Below, piece by piece: positions 42,991 to 57,760 of a stretch of 64,000 bases of DNA; position 1 is the stretch's first letter; the number at the start of each line of letters is the position of its first letter. The stretch spans positions 2,159,300 through 2,223,299 of the forward strand of contig JACYXH010000479.1 of the NCBI GenBank assembly GCA_026745465.1, in the 5' to 3' direction. Position numbers and translations under genes: made by a program. The stretch comes from Lota lota (lineage: Eukaryota > Chordata > Actinopteri > Gadiformes > Lotidae). The notes beneath the pieces are model-generated. The model was not told the origin of the DNA. It was given only the letters and a program-made list of their open reading frames with translations, and made no database searches.

Positions 42991-43986
42991 ATGGAGAGAG
43001 TGGCTGTAGACATTATGGGGCCCTTTACTCGCTCAGACAAGGGGAACCGCTATGTACTAGTAGCAATGGACTATTTCACAAAATGGCCTGAGGCCTATGC
43101 CCTCCCTGACCAGGAGGCAGAGACGGTTGTTGCCGCCCTGGTTGATTGGGTTGGTTGGGTGTTCACAAGGTTTGGTGCTCCAGAGATTATTCACATTGAT
43201 CAGGGGCGCAATTTTGAGTCAACGGTGTTTGCCACCATGTGCGAGCGGCTGGGGATGCACAAAACCCGGAAAACAGCCCTACACCCTCAGAGCGATGGAC
43301 TTGTTGAGAGGTTCAACCAAACCCTTGCACAACAGCTTGCTATCCTCTCAGCTGAACACCAACGTGACTGGGACACACACATTCCACTTGTGCTGATGGC
43401 CTACAGGTCAGCGGTACAGGACTCCACATCCTGCACGCCAGCCCTGCTCATGCTGGGGCGGGAGCTGCGAACGCCAGCAGAGATGGCATTTGGCAGACCC
43501 CACGACACCCCTGCCGTGGCCCCTGGGAGAGAGTATGCCAGGAGGCTCCAGGACCGCCTGGAGTCTGCACACGCCTTCGCACGGGATCAGCTGGAGAGGG
43601 CTGGTATCAGACAGAAGAGGAATTATGATGTGAAGTCCAAGGGGCGGGACTTTCAGGCGGGGGAGCTGGTGTGGGTGTACAGCCCCCGCAGGAAGAAGGG
43701 ACGGTGCCCTAAGTTGGACTGCCACTGGGTGGGCCCCTGTAGGGTGTTAGAAAGGATGGAGGAGGTGGTTTACCGGGTTCAGCTGCCACTTAGAGGCAGA
43801 AACGTGGCGCTGCATAGGGACAGGCTTGCCCCTTACAGGGGTGGGGCTTCCCTCACACCGAACTCTGAGCCCCCCCCCCCCCCCTGCTGCCACACCGGAG
43901 AGGAACCCGACCTCTCCAGACAGTTCGGCCGCTCCACAGCTATGGCAGCGGCCGCGGAGGCGGAGGCGGGCTCCCAGCCGGTTTGA
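42991..43986 (+). pseudogene. Gypsy-3 integrase catalytic core and C-terminus
   Basis: An open frame of 331 codons, reading MERVAVDIMGPFTRSDKGNR onward. All three core acidic residues are visible: D in VDIMGPF, D in HIDQGRNF, and E in GLVERFNQTL. The C-terminal part has the GPY/F-like strand region (CHWVGPCRVLERM) and ends in a proline-rich tail. Just upstream, a TAG at about 42948 interrupts the link to the zinc-binding part even without the LTR insertion. The core itself looks undamaged. Confidence 0.85.
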
Positions 43987-44037
43987 AGACTTTGTTTGCC
44001 CCCTCCGGGGTCGAGGGACTTTCTCGGGGGGGTGCAG

Positions 44038-44262
44038 TGTAACGGTTCTAGGTTGCGTTGTTTGTGTGCATTGTGCTAATGTTGTGATTGGGTGCTCAGG
44101 GGGAGGGGGCGGGCCTTGGGAGGAGAGATATACGGTTAGAGATTTAGAGAAGTTCATGTTCATTTGTTATAGCGTTCGATAACGTGTGTCTGCCATTAAT
44201 AAAAGGCAGTTAATCAAAACAACCTGTGTGGTGCTTGGACGAATAGAAACAGGGTTGCTACA
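44038..44262 (+). repeat. Gypsy-3 3' LTR
   Basis: 225 bp. About six substitutions separate it from the 5' LTR. Confidence 0.92.
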
Positions 44263-45379
44263 ATACGATAACTGGGGGGTGGGAGGATTCCGAACAAAAA
44301 TGTAGCTGATGATTCCACGTTTCAAATGATTGTTGTATAATAAAATATAAATATTTGGTTATTTCTTAAACAGAATATAGCCTACCCCGATTTTATTCCC
44401 TCAAAACCCCAAATGAGCATGAAAAACGTCACGAGCATTTGAACTAACTAACTAAACATCATATACAATCACTGAACGAAGATTATGACAATAAAAGGCA
44501 CATTTCTCAAGCACCATAGCAACGATAGAGAACGTTGTATTTGCTGGCGAATACATATTATATTCGCAATAACTTACAAACTAAACATTTGCAATCACTG
44601 AACAAAGATTATGACAATTAAATGCATATGTTTTCGGAACAAATGTTTTCAAAACCCATTTTAATGCAGAATCCATATCAAAATATTGCATTTTCCACTG
44701 AGAAGAAAAGCCATAACTGCACCTTTCTGTGCGCAGGCGCATTGATTGCTCATGTTGCTAGAAATTCGTAGGAATCTTACGAACAATTGTACATAACTTT
44801 TCGTACGATATCATGCGAACGTTGTATGAGACCAGCCTGAGCAACTTGACATTATTAGTCTCATAAGAAAGTTGTAGTAATTTATTGGGTTTATTGGAGT
44901 ACAAAACAAAAACACCATGTGGACGTCAGCATGGCTAAAACATAGCCATATTTTACCTCACAACAATTTATAGACTTGATTTGTCAAGGTATTGGCGATT
45001 CAGAGTCGGAGGGGGACCCTTTTGACGAAGGGGAAGAGAGGGCAATTGAGAATGTTGGTGGTGGAGGAGGAACAATTGGAACTCTTATAGCCAGTGGGGC
45101 TGAATTAAGTGCAGACTCAGACTTAAATGGATCCTTAAGAGACTTCTTTAGTAACCGCTAAAAAGACTCAGACTCTGATTCAGAAAAAAACAGAGCATTT
45201 CATTTATTGATTGCTGTCGGGATATAAAGAGAGAATATCAACAAAAGAATGCTTATAAACCGTCTTCGTTTTGTGTTGAGTTATTTTGTAATATTGATAA
45301 ATGTATTATCGTTTACTTTTTCCTTGCATTTGTATTCCAACTTTTTGGAAGCTGAGGTCGAAGTTGATTCAACATGAAG
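44263..45379. other. Non-coding stretch with one small acidic ORF
   Basis: AT-rich. A frame from about 44931 (MAKT, then a stop) through 44976-45161 encodes SQQFIDLICQGIGDSESEGD and a glycine/acid-rich tail, followed by more SDSD codons. The acidic, FID-containing start resembles the N-termini of piggyBac-type transposases, but nothing catalytic follows. No other feature was seen. Confidence 0.4.
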
Positions 45380-45782
45380 TTTATGTTACGCCCATGACCC
45401 TAGGCAGTTAACAGATATAAAATATAATTATATAAAATGTGTGATGTGCTACTCTGCCTATTAACTTGTAACACACACAATGCTTGCTGATGCTATCAAG
45501 AAAGTGTGTATGATGACAATGATGCAACTACAGTTCTTTATTGCTTTATAAAATAGGCGGGTGGTTCTTCTTTATGGCAAATACATATGTATAAGGGCAG
45601 GCTTTTTCCAAATCTGAAGATAACACTGTGTACACTCAAACCACATCTCAACTCATGCAGCAACATTGACAACAGACCAAATTAAATCAAGTAAACAAGA
45701 GACAACCATTTTATTAACATTTAAATAAATTCATACAAATGTGTATTTCCAATCTGTCAACACTTGTCCTTTTAAATCACAC
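45380..45782. repeat. Duplicated segment, right copy (cathepsin 3' flank)
   Basis: Counterpart of 3357-3765. On the minus strand it would be the 3' region of the cathepsin L-like transcript. AATAAA signals on the minus strand lie at about 45706-45730. Confidence 0.75.
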
Positions 45783-46121
45783 TGTGGGAGTGTGTGTGTG
45801 GATGGTGGCTGGTTTAAGCGGCCTCACCTGGCCTGAGTCAGACTGATTGGACTCTGGAGCTGGGTGGGGCTGCACACCTGTTGCACATTGAGCAATCAGT
45901 GTGCACAGCTTAAACCAGCCACCACCACACACACTCGAGGAGAGCTCTCTGGCATGGCAGCGTGGAGTACCAGCTGCATGCCTCATTTCTACGCAAACTT
46001 CACAATAAACCGGTTTCAACATCACCACCCTGTGTCCAATTGGTTTGGAGGAGCCCGAGGAAAGTCACCTAGGTGGAGTATGGGAGCCACCTAGGTGGCG
46101 TGTAGTATGGACATTGCTACA
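45783..46121 (+). mobile_element. Solo LTR in the cathepsin 3' region
   Basis: 339 bp starting TGTGGGAGTG and ending GCTACA, with an AATAAA near 46003. It is flanked by the 5-bp direct repeat CACAC (45778-45782 and 46122-46126). The left copy of the duplicated region (3357-3800) has no such block at the equivalent place, which independently supports an insertion. The end …TTGCTACA resembles the Gypsy-3 LTR end. CACAC is low-complexity, so the TSD alone would be weak. Confidence 0.7.
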
Positions 46122-46213
46122 CACACAAATTAGGCAACATAATTTGCATTGGGATGTCCTCCATCACCTGTAATTAAGTACATAACTGCCAGTTAATGGA
46201 TAGTCTGCTGTAG

Positions 46214-46215
<2 letters not shown>

Positions 46216-46301
<86 letters not shown>
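46216..46301. repeat. (AC)n microsatellite
   Basis: About 43 AC units, pure. Confidence 0.95.
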
Positions 46302-46303
<2 letters not shown>

Positions 46304-46438
46304 GAAGAGCAATCGGATTGCTGCTGCAATCAGAATGAGATGAAGAAAGCAGGGAAATAAGGATGATTGGATTGATGGAAGGGAAAATTAAAGGAAGGAT
46401 AGGAGGGAAGAAATGTTTCGGTAACATCATTCACCTTT

Positions 46439-50633
<4,195 letters not shown>

Positions 50634-50640
50634 CTGTGTA

Positions 50641-50659
50641 ACACACACAGAGACACACA

Positions 50660-50715
<56 letters not shown>
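50641..50715. repeat. (AC)n microsatellite in cathepsin intron 1
   Basis: A CA run interrupted by a few G and A residues, just upstream of the acceptor of the first coding exon. Confidence 0.9.
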
Positions 50716-50719
<4 letters not shown>

Positions 50720-50992
50720 GACACAGGTTCACAAATGTTCACTTTGTAACGTCTCCATTCAGTGTGACTGGCAGGAAAGCAAACTTGACTCGACTTTCAT
50801 TTGGAAGACATTCGTTGTATCTTCTTTTGTCTATGTTATGCCTCTCCATGTTTCTTTCAGTTCCTACGTTTCTTCAACTGCCCCATCATCTGTCTATCAG
50901 CACCTGCATGTGTTTAGGAGACAATAGTCTGTCCGTCTGTCTGTCCCTCCATCCATCTGTCTCTCTGTATAGTGTGTGCCAAAGCTTCTTAC

Positions 50993-51048
50993 CTGTCTGT
51001 TTTGGGTTGCGAGTGTAGTTAAGCCATCTGAGCAACATCCTTATATAC
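50993..51048 (-). promoter_or_regulatory. Cathepsin promoter and noncoding first exon
   Basis: On the minus strand a TATA box, TATATAA (51041-51047), is followed about 30 bp later by a short exon ending CAAAACAGACAG. A consensus donor GTAAGA follows (50987-50992). The acceptor just before the start codon (50634-50635) gives a clean 5' UTR splice. The transcription start near 51010-51015 is inferred from the TATA distance. Confidence 0.65.
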
Positions 51049-51124
51049 ACTGTTATCTGTTATGGGGTGGTGACCATAATGGCTTGTCAGCATGTCATAA
51101 ACATCAGATGATCCAGAAAGTGTG

Positions 51125-51125
<1 letters not shown>

Positions 51126-51159
<34 letters not shown>

Positions 51160-51173
51160 TAAATGAAAGAGAC

Positions 51174-51206
<33 letters not shown>
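51126..51206. repeat. (GA)n microsatellite
   Basis: Two GA runs separated by a short mixed segment (51157-51178). The left duplicated copy lacks them. Confidence 0.9.
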
Positions 51207-51209
<3 letters not shown>

Positions 51210-51390
51210 CTTGCTCTGCATTTATTTTAGGAGAACTGAAAATTAACTGTCACAATATAATTTTATCAGATTTCAAAATGTAGGGTTTTTTTTTGCAAAC
51301 CATTGTCAAAAGGAATATCTAATTTATCCTTAAATATCAAAACCTCCCTTTTAGATTCTGTTTGGTCTTCAGAAACATACGCAATATGAA

Positions 51391-51950
51391 TAATCATGAG
51401 CCTTAGAGCCTTTAAACTGTTTAACAGAATTAAGAGACTGAATGATATGTTTTGTTTTATGTACTAAAATATAGAAATGTAGATATCTTATTAAAAATCC
51501 CAAATACTAATAGTGAGTTTTTTGTTGTTATGATAATCAATATGTTATGATAATGTTAACATAATTACAGGAGGGATTTTTGTCTGCCTGTTTACCTATC
51601 AGTATGTCTATCTCTTAGACAGTCTGTCCATCACAAGACATTCATGTCAGCAGCATACATATTGTTTCACTATAAAAAGAGTGTTAAGCTATAAACACAG
51701 AGAAGGTTTAAAAACAAGCTAAACATTTACAGGTGTCAGTAACATTTCTAAACTTTATGATTGAGAGTAGAATATGGCAAAGAGCACATTCACAAATGCA
51801 CAGGGAGAGTCACACACACGTATAGTATATATAAATGAAAAAGTGCTTATAATTGCTTATTAAATCACTTATTTACTGTTTATGCAAATGTTTATTAGTC
51901 TTTGCATAACAAGCGCTCTCCAAATTGCCACACATTTGCAGAACAAAGGG

Positions 51951-52004
<54 letters not shown>

Positions 52005-52374
52005 TGTTAGTGTGAGTGAGAATTCATAGACATGGTTTATGTTGTGGTTTCAACTTCCACTTGATTAACGCCTGTGATTTTGTCTTCTCATTGTCTTTCA
52101 TGTGAACTCTGTAACCACATCCCATGGGGAAATATGTTCTGCAAGGATACTACCTAAACTGTAGGACAAAGAGGTATCATTATGGTTCAAGCATATAAAT
52201 CCACCTAATAGGTTTGGATTCTGCCTTACATGTTTATTTAAAAATGTTTTCTATGTTTCCTTTTCTTTTAACTACTCAAAATACCAAAATAAAATGTGCA
52301 TGTGTGTACAATAGTAAAAAATATCATCCATTGTTTGATTAACTCCTATAATAAGCATATGATCCATATTAAGT
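51391..52374. other. Non-coding stretch
   Basis: AT-rich, with a TG microsatellite at 51954-52002. No gene was recognised. Confidence 0.6.
51954..52002. repeat. (TG)n microsatellite
   Basis: About 24 TG units. Confidence 0.93.
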
Positions 52375-52379
52375 ACAAC

Positions 52380-52903
52380 TGTAACGAGACCCTCTGCCAC
52401 CACCTAGTGGCGCCGGCTGTCACTTCCCCATGTGCCTTTGTTTACCTTTCCGTCACCAACTACCCTTGTGCACTCCGCTCTACACACCGGTCTCCAATCT
52501 ACAATCAACGCACCCTACTTCTTCCCGCCTCATCAAGCAGCCGGCGCCAGTTCGTCGTTACACTTTACTAAGTCAGTACCTCGTTCCAGTGTTCTAGTGA
52601 TAGCTTAGCTTAGCTTAGTTTTAGTTCTAGTTCTAGTCCTAGTTCTAGTTCTAGTTCTAGTTACCCAGTCCTTGCCTGTCTAACCCGCGTGTCCTTCTCC
52701 TCTAGTCCTCCCGGTTCCATCCCGACTCCAGCCTTCACTCGTCTGTCTACCTTCCCTGCTAAAGGACCACTCGCCTGTCTACATTCATCGACCTACTATC
52801 CACCTGCCTAGCCCTTGTCTTTTGCTGTAAATAAATCCCTTTCGACCCCACTCCATCTCTGTCTTGGTGTCTCGCGTTTGGGTCCTAGCTCTGTACCATA
52901 ACA
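52380..52903 (+). repeat. Gypsy-4 5' LTR
   Basis: 524 bp, TGTAACGAGACC…ACCATAACA. It contains GCCGGCGCCAGTTCGTCG and a (TTCTAG)n hexanucleotide run at about 52620-52660. Confidence 0.95.
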
Positions 52904-52916
52904 GTACGAACTGGCC
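52904..52916 (+). promoter_or_regulatory. Gypsy-4 self-priming type primer-binding site
   Basis: GTACGAACTGGCC directly follows the LTR. ACGAACTGGC within it is complementary to GCCAGTTCGT in the LTR (52546-52555). No tRNA 3' end was recognised. Gypsy-1 shows the same pair. Confidence 0.6.
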
Positions 52917-52920
52917 AAAC

Positions 52921-53892
52921 ATGGACCCAGCAGACATCAGTTCCTTGAACCAGGCCATCAGCGGTCAGGGAGCGTTGCTCGGACGTCACGACTAGGATTT
53001 GGCGGAGATAAAGACCGTCGTCCAAAGGATTGCTACTGCTGTCCAGGCTATCCAGGTTTCAGTGCCAACTCCCGTTGAGCCGCCTCTACCCTCTGCCTCT
53101 CCCCAGGCAGCCACCTCACGTGAGTCATACATCCCGGCCCCCGAACGTTACGGAGGTGATCTGGGTACCTGTCGGGATTTCCTTTTACAATGTGGTCTTG
53201 TGTTCCGGCTCCAGCCCCTAACCTACCCCACCGACAGCTCCCGAATCGCTTACCTCGTCGGAGCTTTACGTGGCAGAGGCCTCTCTTGGGCGACCTCCGT
53301 AATGGAGAGGGGGGCTGAATTCTGTTCCTCCTACTCTGAGTTCATTACGGAGATGCGGAGAGTATTCGATCACCCTGTCCGGGGTAGAGAGGCTTCCATG
53401 CGCCTTTTCTCCGTCCGCCAGGGCACCCGAAGCGTCGCTGATTTTGCAGTGGATTTTCGAACTATCGCTGCGGAAAGTGGGTGGAATGACGTGGCCTTAA
53501 TGGGAGCTTTCTTAAATGCGCTTTCCGATCCCCTCAAGGATGAGTTGGCTGTTCGTGAGGAGTCACCCAATTTGGACGACTTAATCTCCCTCGCAACACG
53601 ACTGGACAATCGTCTGCGCGAACGGCGTCGCGAGCGCGCACACCGTTCATCTCCTGCATCTATCTCTCTCCCTCTGACTGCCCCGCTACCACCTCCGCCT
53701 CGGTCTTATTCTCCCCGCCCTGAGCCAACTTCCCTACCTGAGTCGGAGCCAATGCAATTGGGTCGAGCCCGCCTATCCCCGACCGAGAGGCAACACCGGC
53801 TGGCAACTGGTGTTTGCCTTTATTGCGGTCTCCCAGGACACGCCGTTGCCGCCTGTCCCACCTGTCCGGGAAAAGGGTCGGCTCGCTGGTAA
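52921..53892 (+). pseudogene. Gypsy-4 gag, one premature stop
   Basis: The ATG at 52921 (MDPADISSLNQAI) starts a 323-codon frame with a single TAG at codon 25 (52993-52995), probably from CAG. From there it is open to the TAA at 53890-53892. The capsid region begins at PERYGGDLGTCRDFLLQ. The basic stretch [12 protein letters not shown] is followed by a proline-rich linker. The CCHC knuckle is [14 protein letters not shown]. Pol overlaps in the -1 frame. The protein packages the element RNA in the cytoplasm. An internal start after the stop would lose only the first part. Confidence 0.9.
53868..53874 (+). promoter_or_regulatory. -1 ribosomal frameshift heptamer of Gypsy-4 (GGGAAAA)
   Basis: In the gag frame the codons read G GGA AAA, an ideal X XXY YYZ slippery site, 16 nt before the gag stop. 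The protease frame is exactly the -1 phase. An 8-bp perfect stem (CGAGGGAT at 53895-53902 with ATCCCTCG at 53923-53930) lies downstream. Its 20-nt spacer is longer than usual. Confidence 0.75.
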
Positions 53893-56800
53893 CTCGAGGG
53901 ATTCTGGCGAGTCGAACTCTTGATCCCTCGGTTTCCCGTCCCATTCTGGACTGCGTCTTGATATGGATGGATCAATCATTTCCGCTGTCAGTCTTCGTGG
54001 ATTCGGGAGCGGACGAATCTTTCATTGATCGGCAGCTGGTCAGGCAACTTGGGATTAAGACAACCCCCTTGGATTCCCCAATTTTAGCCCAGTCCCTCAA
54101 CGGGAAGAGGCTCGCTCGGGTCGATCGCCGGACTGTACCGTTGTCGCTGATCGTTTCCGGGAACCACCGCGAGTCTCTCTCTCTACACGTGTTGGACTGT
54201 CCTCTTACCCCAGTAGTCTTGGGATTTCCCTGGCTGCAGCGTCACAACCCCCAGATGGACTGGAAGGAGAATCGGATCTCCTCCTGGAGCCCCTTCTGTC
54301 TCGCCCACTGTCTTTGTTCCGCCCAACCTTCCCTCACTTCTGAGTCTCCACCACCCTCTCCTCCCGACCTCTCCTCCATTCCATCGGTCTACCATGATCT
54401 GGGAGAGGTTTTTAGCAAGGCCCGCGCTCTCTCGTTACCTCCCCACCGTCCTTACGACTGCGCCATCGACCTACTTCCTGGAGCCCCCTTGCCCAGCGGT
54501 CGGCTGTTTAATCTCTCTCGTCCCGAGCGGTTGTCCATGGAGAAATACATCCAGGAGTCCCTCGCCGCTGGGATAATCCGTCCCTCCTCTTCCCCGGTAG
54601 GAGCGGGTTTTTTTTTATCAGCAAGAAGGACGGCTCCCTCCGTCCTTGCATCGACTATCGTGGATTAAACAGCATCACGGTAAAAAATAAATACCCGCTT
54701 CCTCTCATTAGTTCCGCCTTTGTTCCCCTCCACGGAGCCACTATATTCTCAAAACTGGACCTGCGCAATGCGTACTATCTGGTCCGGATCCGGGAGGGGG
54801 ACAAGTGGAAGACGGCCTTCAACACTCCCCTGGGCCACTTTGAGTATTTAGTCATGCCTTTCGGTCTCACCAACGCTCCTGCGGTCTTCCAAGCATTGGT
54901 TAACGATGTCCTCCGCGACATGCTTAACCGCTCAGTATTTGTTTACCTGGATGACATCTTGATCTTCTCCGCGTCCCTGGAGGAGCACAGGGTACATGTA
55001 CGGCAGGTTCTCCAGCGCCTTCTGGAGAACAGACTCTTCGTTAAAGCGGAGAAGTGCGACTTTCATGTACCGTCCGTCTCCTTCCTGGGTTACATCATCG
55101 GCCAGGGGGAGGTGAAGATGGATCCATGCAAGGTCTCGGCAGTAGCTGAGTGGGCCTCGCCTTCCTCCAGGAAACAGCTTCAGCAGTTTCTAGGCTTCGC
55201 CAATTTTTACCGCCGCTTCATCAGGGACTATGGTCAGATCGCTGCCCCTCTCACTGCCCTAACCTCTTCCAAGAGGCTCTTCGGGTGGACGCCGGAGGCG
55301 GAGTCCTCTTTTCGGAACCTGAAGGAGCGATTCGTGTCCGCACCCATCCTCATTCAGCCCGACCCGACTCTACAGTTCATCGTGGAGGTCGACGCTTCCG
55401 ACACTGGGGTGGGGGCGGTGCTGTCTCAGCGTTCCGCCACGGACCACAAGCTCCACCCTTGCGCTTTCTTCTCACGCCGGCTGACCCCGCCTGAGCGTAA
55501 CTATGACGTCGGCAACCGCGAGCTCTTGGCGGTGAAACTGGCTCTGGAGGAGTGGCGTCACTGGCTGGAGGGAGCGGACCAGCCATTCATTGTATGGACG
55601 GACCACCGGAACCTGGAATATATTCAGTCGGCCAAGAGACTCAACTCCAGGCAGGCCAGGTGGGCGCTTTTCTTCGGTCGTTTCAGGTTCACCCTAACCT
55701 ACCGACCTGGTTCCCACAACGTTAAGCCGGACGCTCTATCCCGTTTACATTCTCCCGAGGACACTTGCACGGAACCGGAACCCATCCTGCCGCCTGTCTG
55801 TCTTGTCGCTACGCTCACTCTGGAGGTCGAATCCGCCGTTCTCCAGGCCCAGCGACAACACCCTGACCCCGGCTCTGGCCCGCCCAACCGGCTGTTCGTT
55901 CCGGAAGTGGTGAGGTCCAAGGTGCTCACCTGGGCACACTCCTCGAGACTCACCTGTCACCCAGGCATAACACGAACCCTAGATTTCGTCCGTCGGCGGT
56001 TCTGGTGGCCCGCCATGAACGCTGACGTCCGGGCTTTCGTCGCAGCGTGTGCCGTCTGTGCCCGTAGCAAGACATCAACCCAACCACGTTCCGGTTTGCT
56101 CCGACCCCTGCCTATCCCCAGTCGTCCATGGTCCCACGTTGCCTTGGATTTTGTCACCGGCCTTCCCCCTTCTGATGGTAACACCACCGTCCTCACGGTC
56201 GTTGATCGTTTTTCCAAGGCTGCGCACTTCATTGCGCTCCCTAAGCTCCCCTCCGCCAGAGAGACCGCGGACCTTTTGGTTTCACATGTGTTCCGTCTCC
56301 ATGGCATTCCGTTGGACATTGTGTCGGACCGGGGTCCGCAGTTTATCTCCCAGGTCTGGCGTGCGTTCTGTGCGGCTCTGGGAACCACGGTCAGTCTTTC
56401 CTCCGGCTACCACCCACAGACCAACGGGCAGTCCGAAAGGGCGAACCAGGAAATGGAAGCCGCACTCCGCTGCGTGACCAGCACCAACTCATCGTCCTGG
56501 AGTACTCAACTTCCCTGGGTTGAGTACGCCCACAACACCCTCATCAATGCATCTACTGGTCTGTCCCCGTTCATGTGCTCTCTCGGCTACCAACCGCCCC
56601 TGTTCCCTGCTTTGGAAGCTGAGATCGCTGTTCCCTCCGTTCAGGCTCACCTACGCCGCTGCCAGCGCACCTGGAAGCGTGCTCGTTCCGCACTTCTCCG
56701 TGCATCCTCCCGCTCTCAACACCAGGCGAACAAGCACCGACAACCGGCCCCGCAGTACTCCCCCGGTGACAAGGTCTGGCTCCGGTCCAAGGACCTTCCT

Positions 56801-57247
56801 TTAAAGGGTTCTGCCCAGAAACTCTCCCCCCGGTTTGTCGGACCGTTTGAGGTTGAGTCCCTGATCAACCCTTGTGCCGTCCGCCTCAAGCTCCCCCCTA
56901 CTCTCCGCATTCACCCCACCTTCCACGTCTCCCAGCTGAAGCCCGTCTCCTCTAGTCCACTGTCTCCTCCGTCCCCGGCGCCACCTCCCCCCCAGCTGAT
57001 CGACGACCATCCGGCGTACACGGTCAGACGCCTCCTCGACGTGCGTCGTCGCGGCCGAGGTTTCCAGTACCTGGTGGACTGGGAAGGCTACGGACCTGAG
57101 GAGCGGTCCTGGGTTCCGCGGAGTCGTATCCTGGACGCCTCCCTTATTCGGGACTTTCATCGGCAGCACCCCTCTCACCCCGTTCGTCCGCCTGGAGGCG
57201 GTCGTAGAGGGGGGGGTACTGTAACGAGACCCTCTGCCACCACCTAG
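53868..57247 (+). pseudogene. Gypsy-4 pol polyprotein, one homopolymer frameshift
   Basis: The -1 frame from the heptamer to 54668 covers the protease ([13 protein letters not shown], active-site [16 protein letters not shown]) and the first RT block ([20 protein letters not shown]). A missing base in the T run at about 54609-54617 shifts the frame. The rest of pol is open to 57247 without a break: RT palm ([11 protein letters not shown]), RNase H ([22 protein letters not shown]), the integrase finger and core ([34 protein letters not shown]), and a C-terminal chromodomain ([16 protein letters not shown]). The frame ends 28 nt inside the 3' LTR. The homopolymer could also be a sequencing error. 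Confidence 0.92.
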
Positions 57248-57760
57248 TGGCGCCGGCTGTCACTTCCCCATGTGCCTTTGTTTACCTTTCCGTCACCAAC
57301 TACCCTCGTGCACTCCGCTCTACACACCAGTCTCCAATCTACAATCAACGCACCCTACTTCTTCCCGCCTCATCAAGCAGCCGGCGCCAGTTCGTCGTTA
57401 CACTTTACTAAGTCAGTACCTCGTTCCAGTGTTCTAGTGATAGCTTAGCTTAGCTTAGCTTAGTTTTAGTTCTAGTTCTAGTCCTAGTTCTAGTTCTAGT
57501 TCTAGTTCTAGTTCTAGTTACCCAGTCCTTGCCTGTCTAACCCGCGTGTCCTTCTCCTCTAGTCCTCCCGGTTCCATCCCGACTCCAGCCTTCACTCGTC
57601 TGTCTACCTTCCCTGCTAAAGGACCACTCGCCTGTCTACATTCATCGACCTACTATCCACCTGCCTAGCCCTTGTCTTTTGCTGTAAATAAATCCCTTTC
57701 GACCCCACTCCATCTCTGTCTTGGTGTCTCGCGTTTGGGTCCTAGCTCTGTACCATAACA
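57220..57760 (+). repeat. Gypsy-4 3' LTR
   Basis: 541 bp, preceded by the polypurine tract GTCGTAGAGGGGGGGGTAC. It has one more TTAGC unit and two more TTCTAG units than the 5' LTR. Confidence 0.95.

Larger units (their letters stand above)
33642..44262 (+). mobile_element. Gypsy-3: Ty3 element with two nested insertions
   Basis: Two 225-bp LTRs (33642-33866 and 44038-44262) differ at about six sites. The leader begins TTTGGTGTCAGAAGTAAAACG, a Leu-tRNA-type primer site. Gag, protease, RT, RNase H and integrase follow in order, without a chromodomain. A hAT transposon sits in gag and a second LTR element sits in integrase. Without them the element would be about 5.2 kb. The flanks (TAAAC left, ATACG right) do not form a TSD, unlike every other complete LTR element here. 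Protease, RT and RNase H carry stops or shifts. Confidence 0.9.
52380..57760 (+). mobile_element. Gypsy-4: nearly intact Tf1/sushi-type chromodomain Ty3 element
   Basis: The exact TSD ACAAC flanks the element (52375-52379 and 57761-57765). LTRs are 52380-52903 and 57220-57760. They differ mainly in copy number of TTAGC and TTCTAG units (17 bp in all) plus a few substitutions. Gag, protease, RT, RNase H, integrase and chromodomain are all present in canonical order. Only one stop codon in gag and one missing base in a T run in pol were noticed. It is a young copy and the best reference for the fragments Gypsy-1 and Gypsy-2. Confidence 0.96.

Noticed and set aside
46164-46430. Valine/cysteine-rich ORF over the CA repeat
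   Set aside because: Translation of a dinucleotide repeat; the same applies to the frames over 50101-50202, 50641-50715 and 63375-63434.
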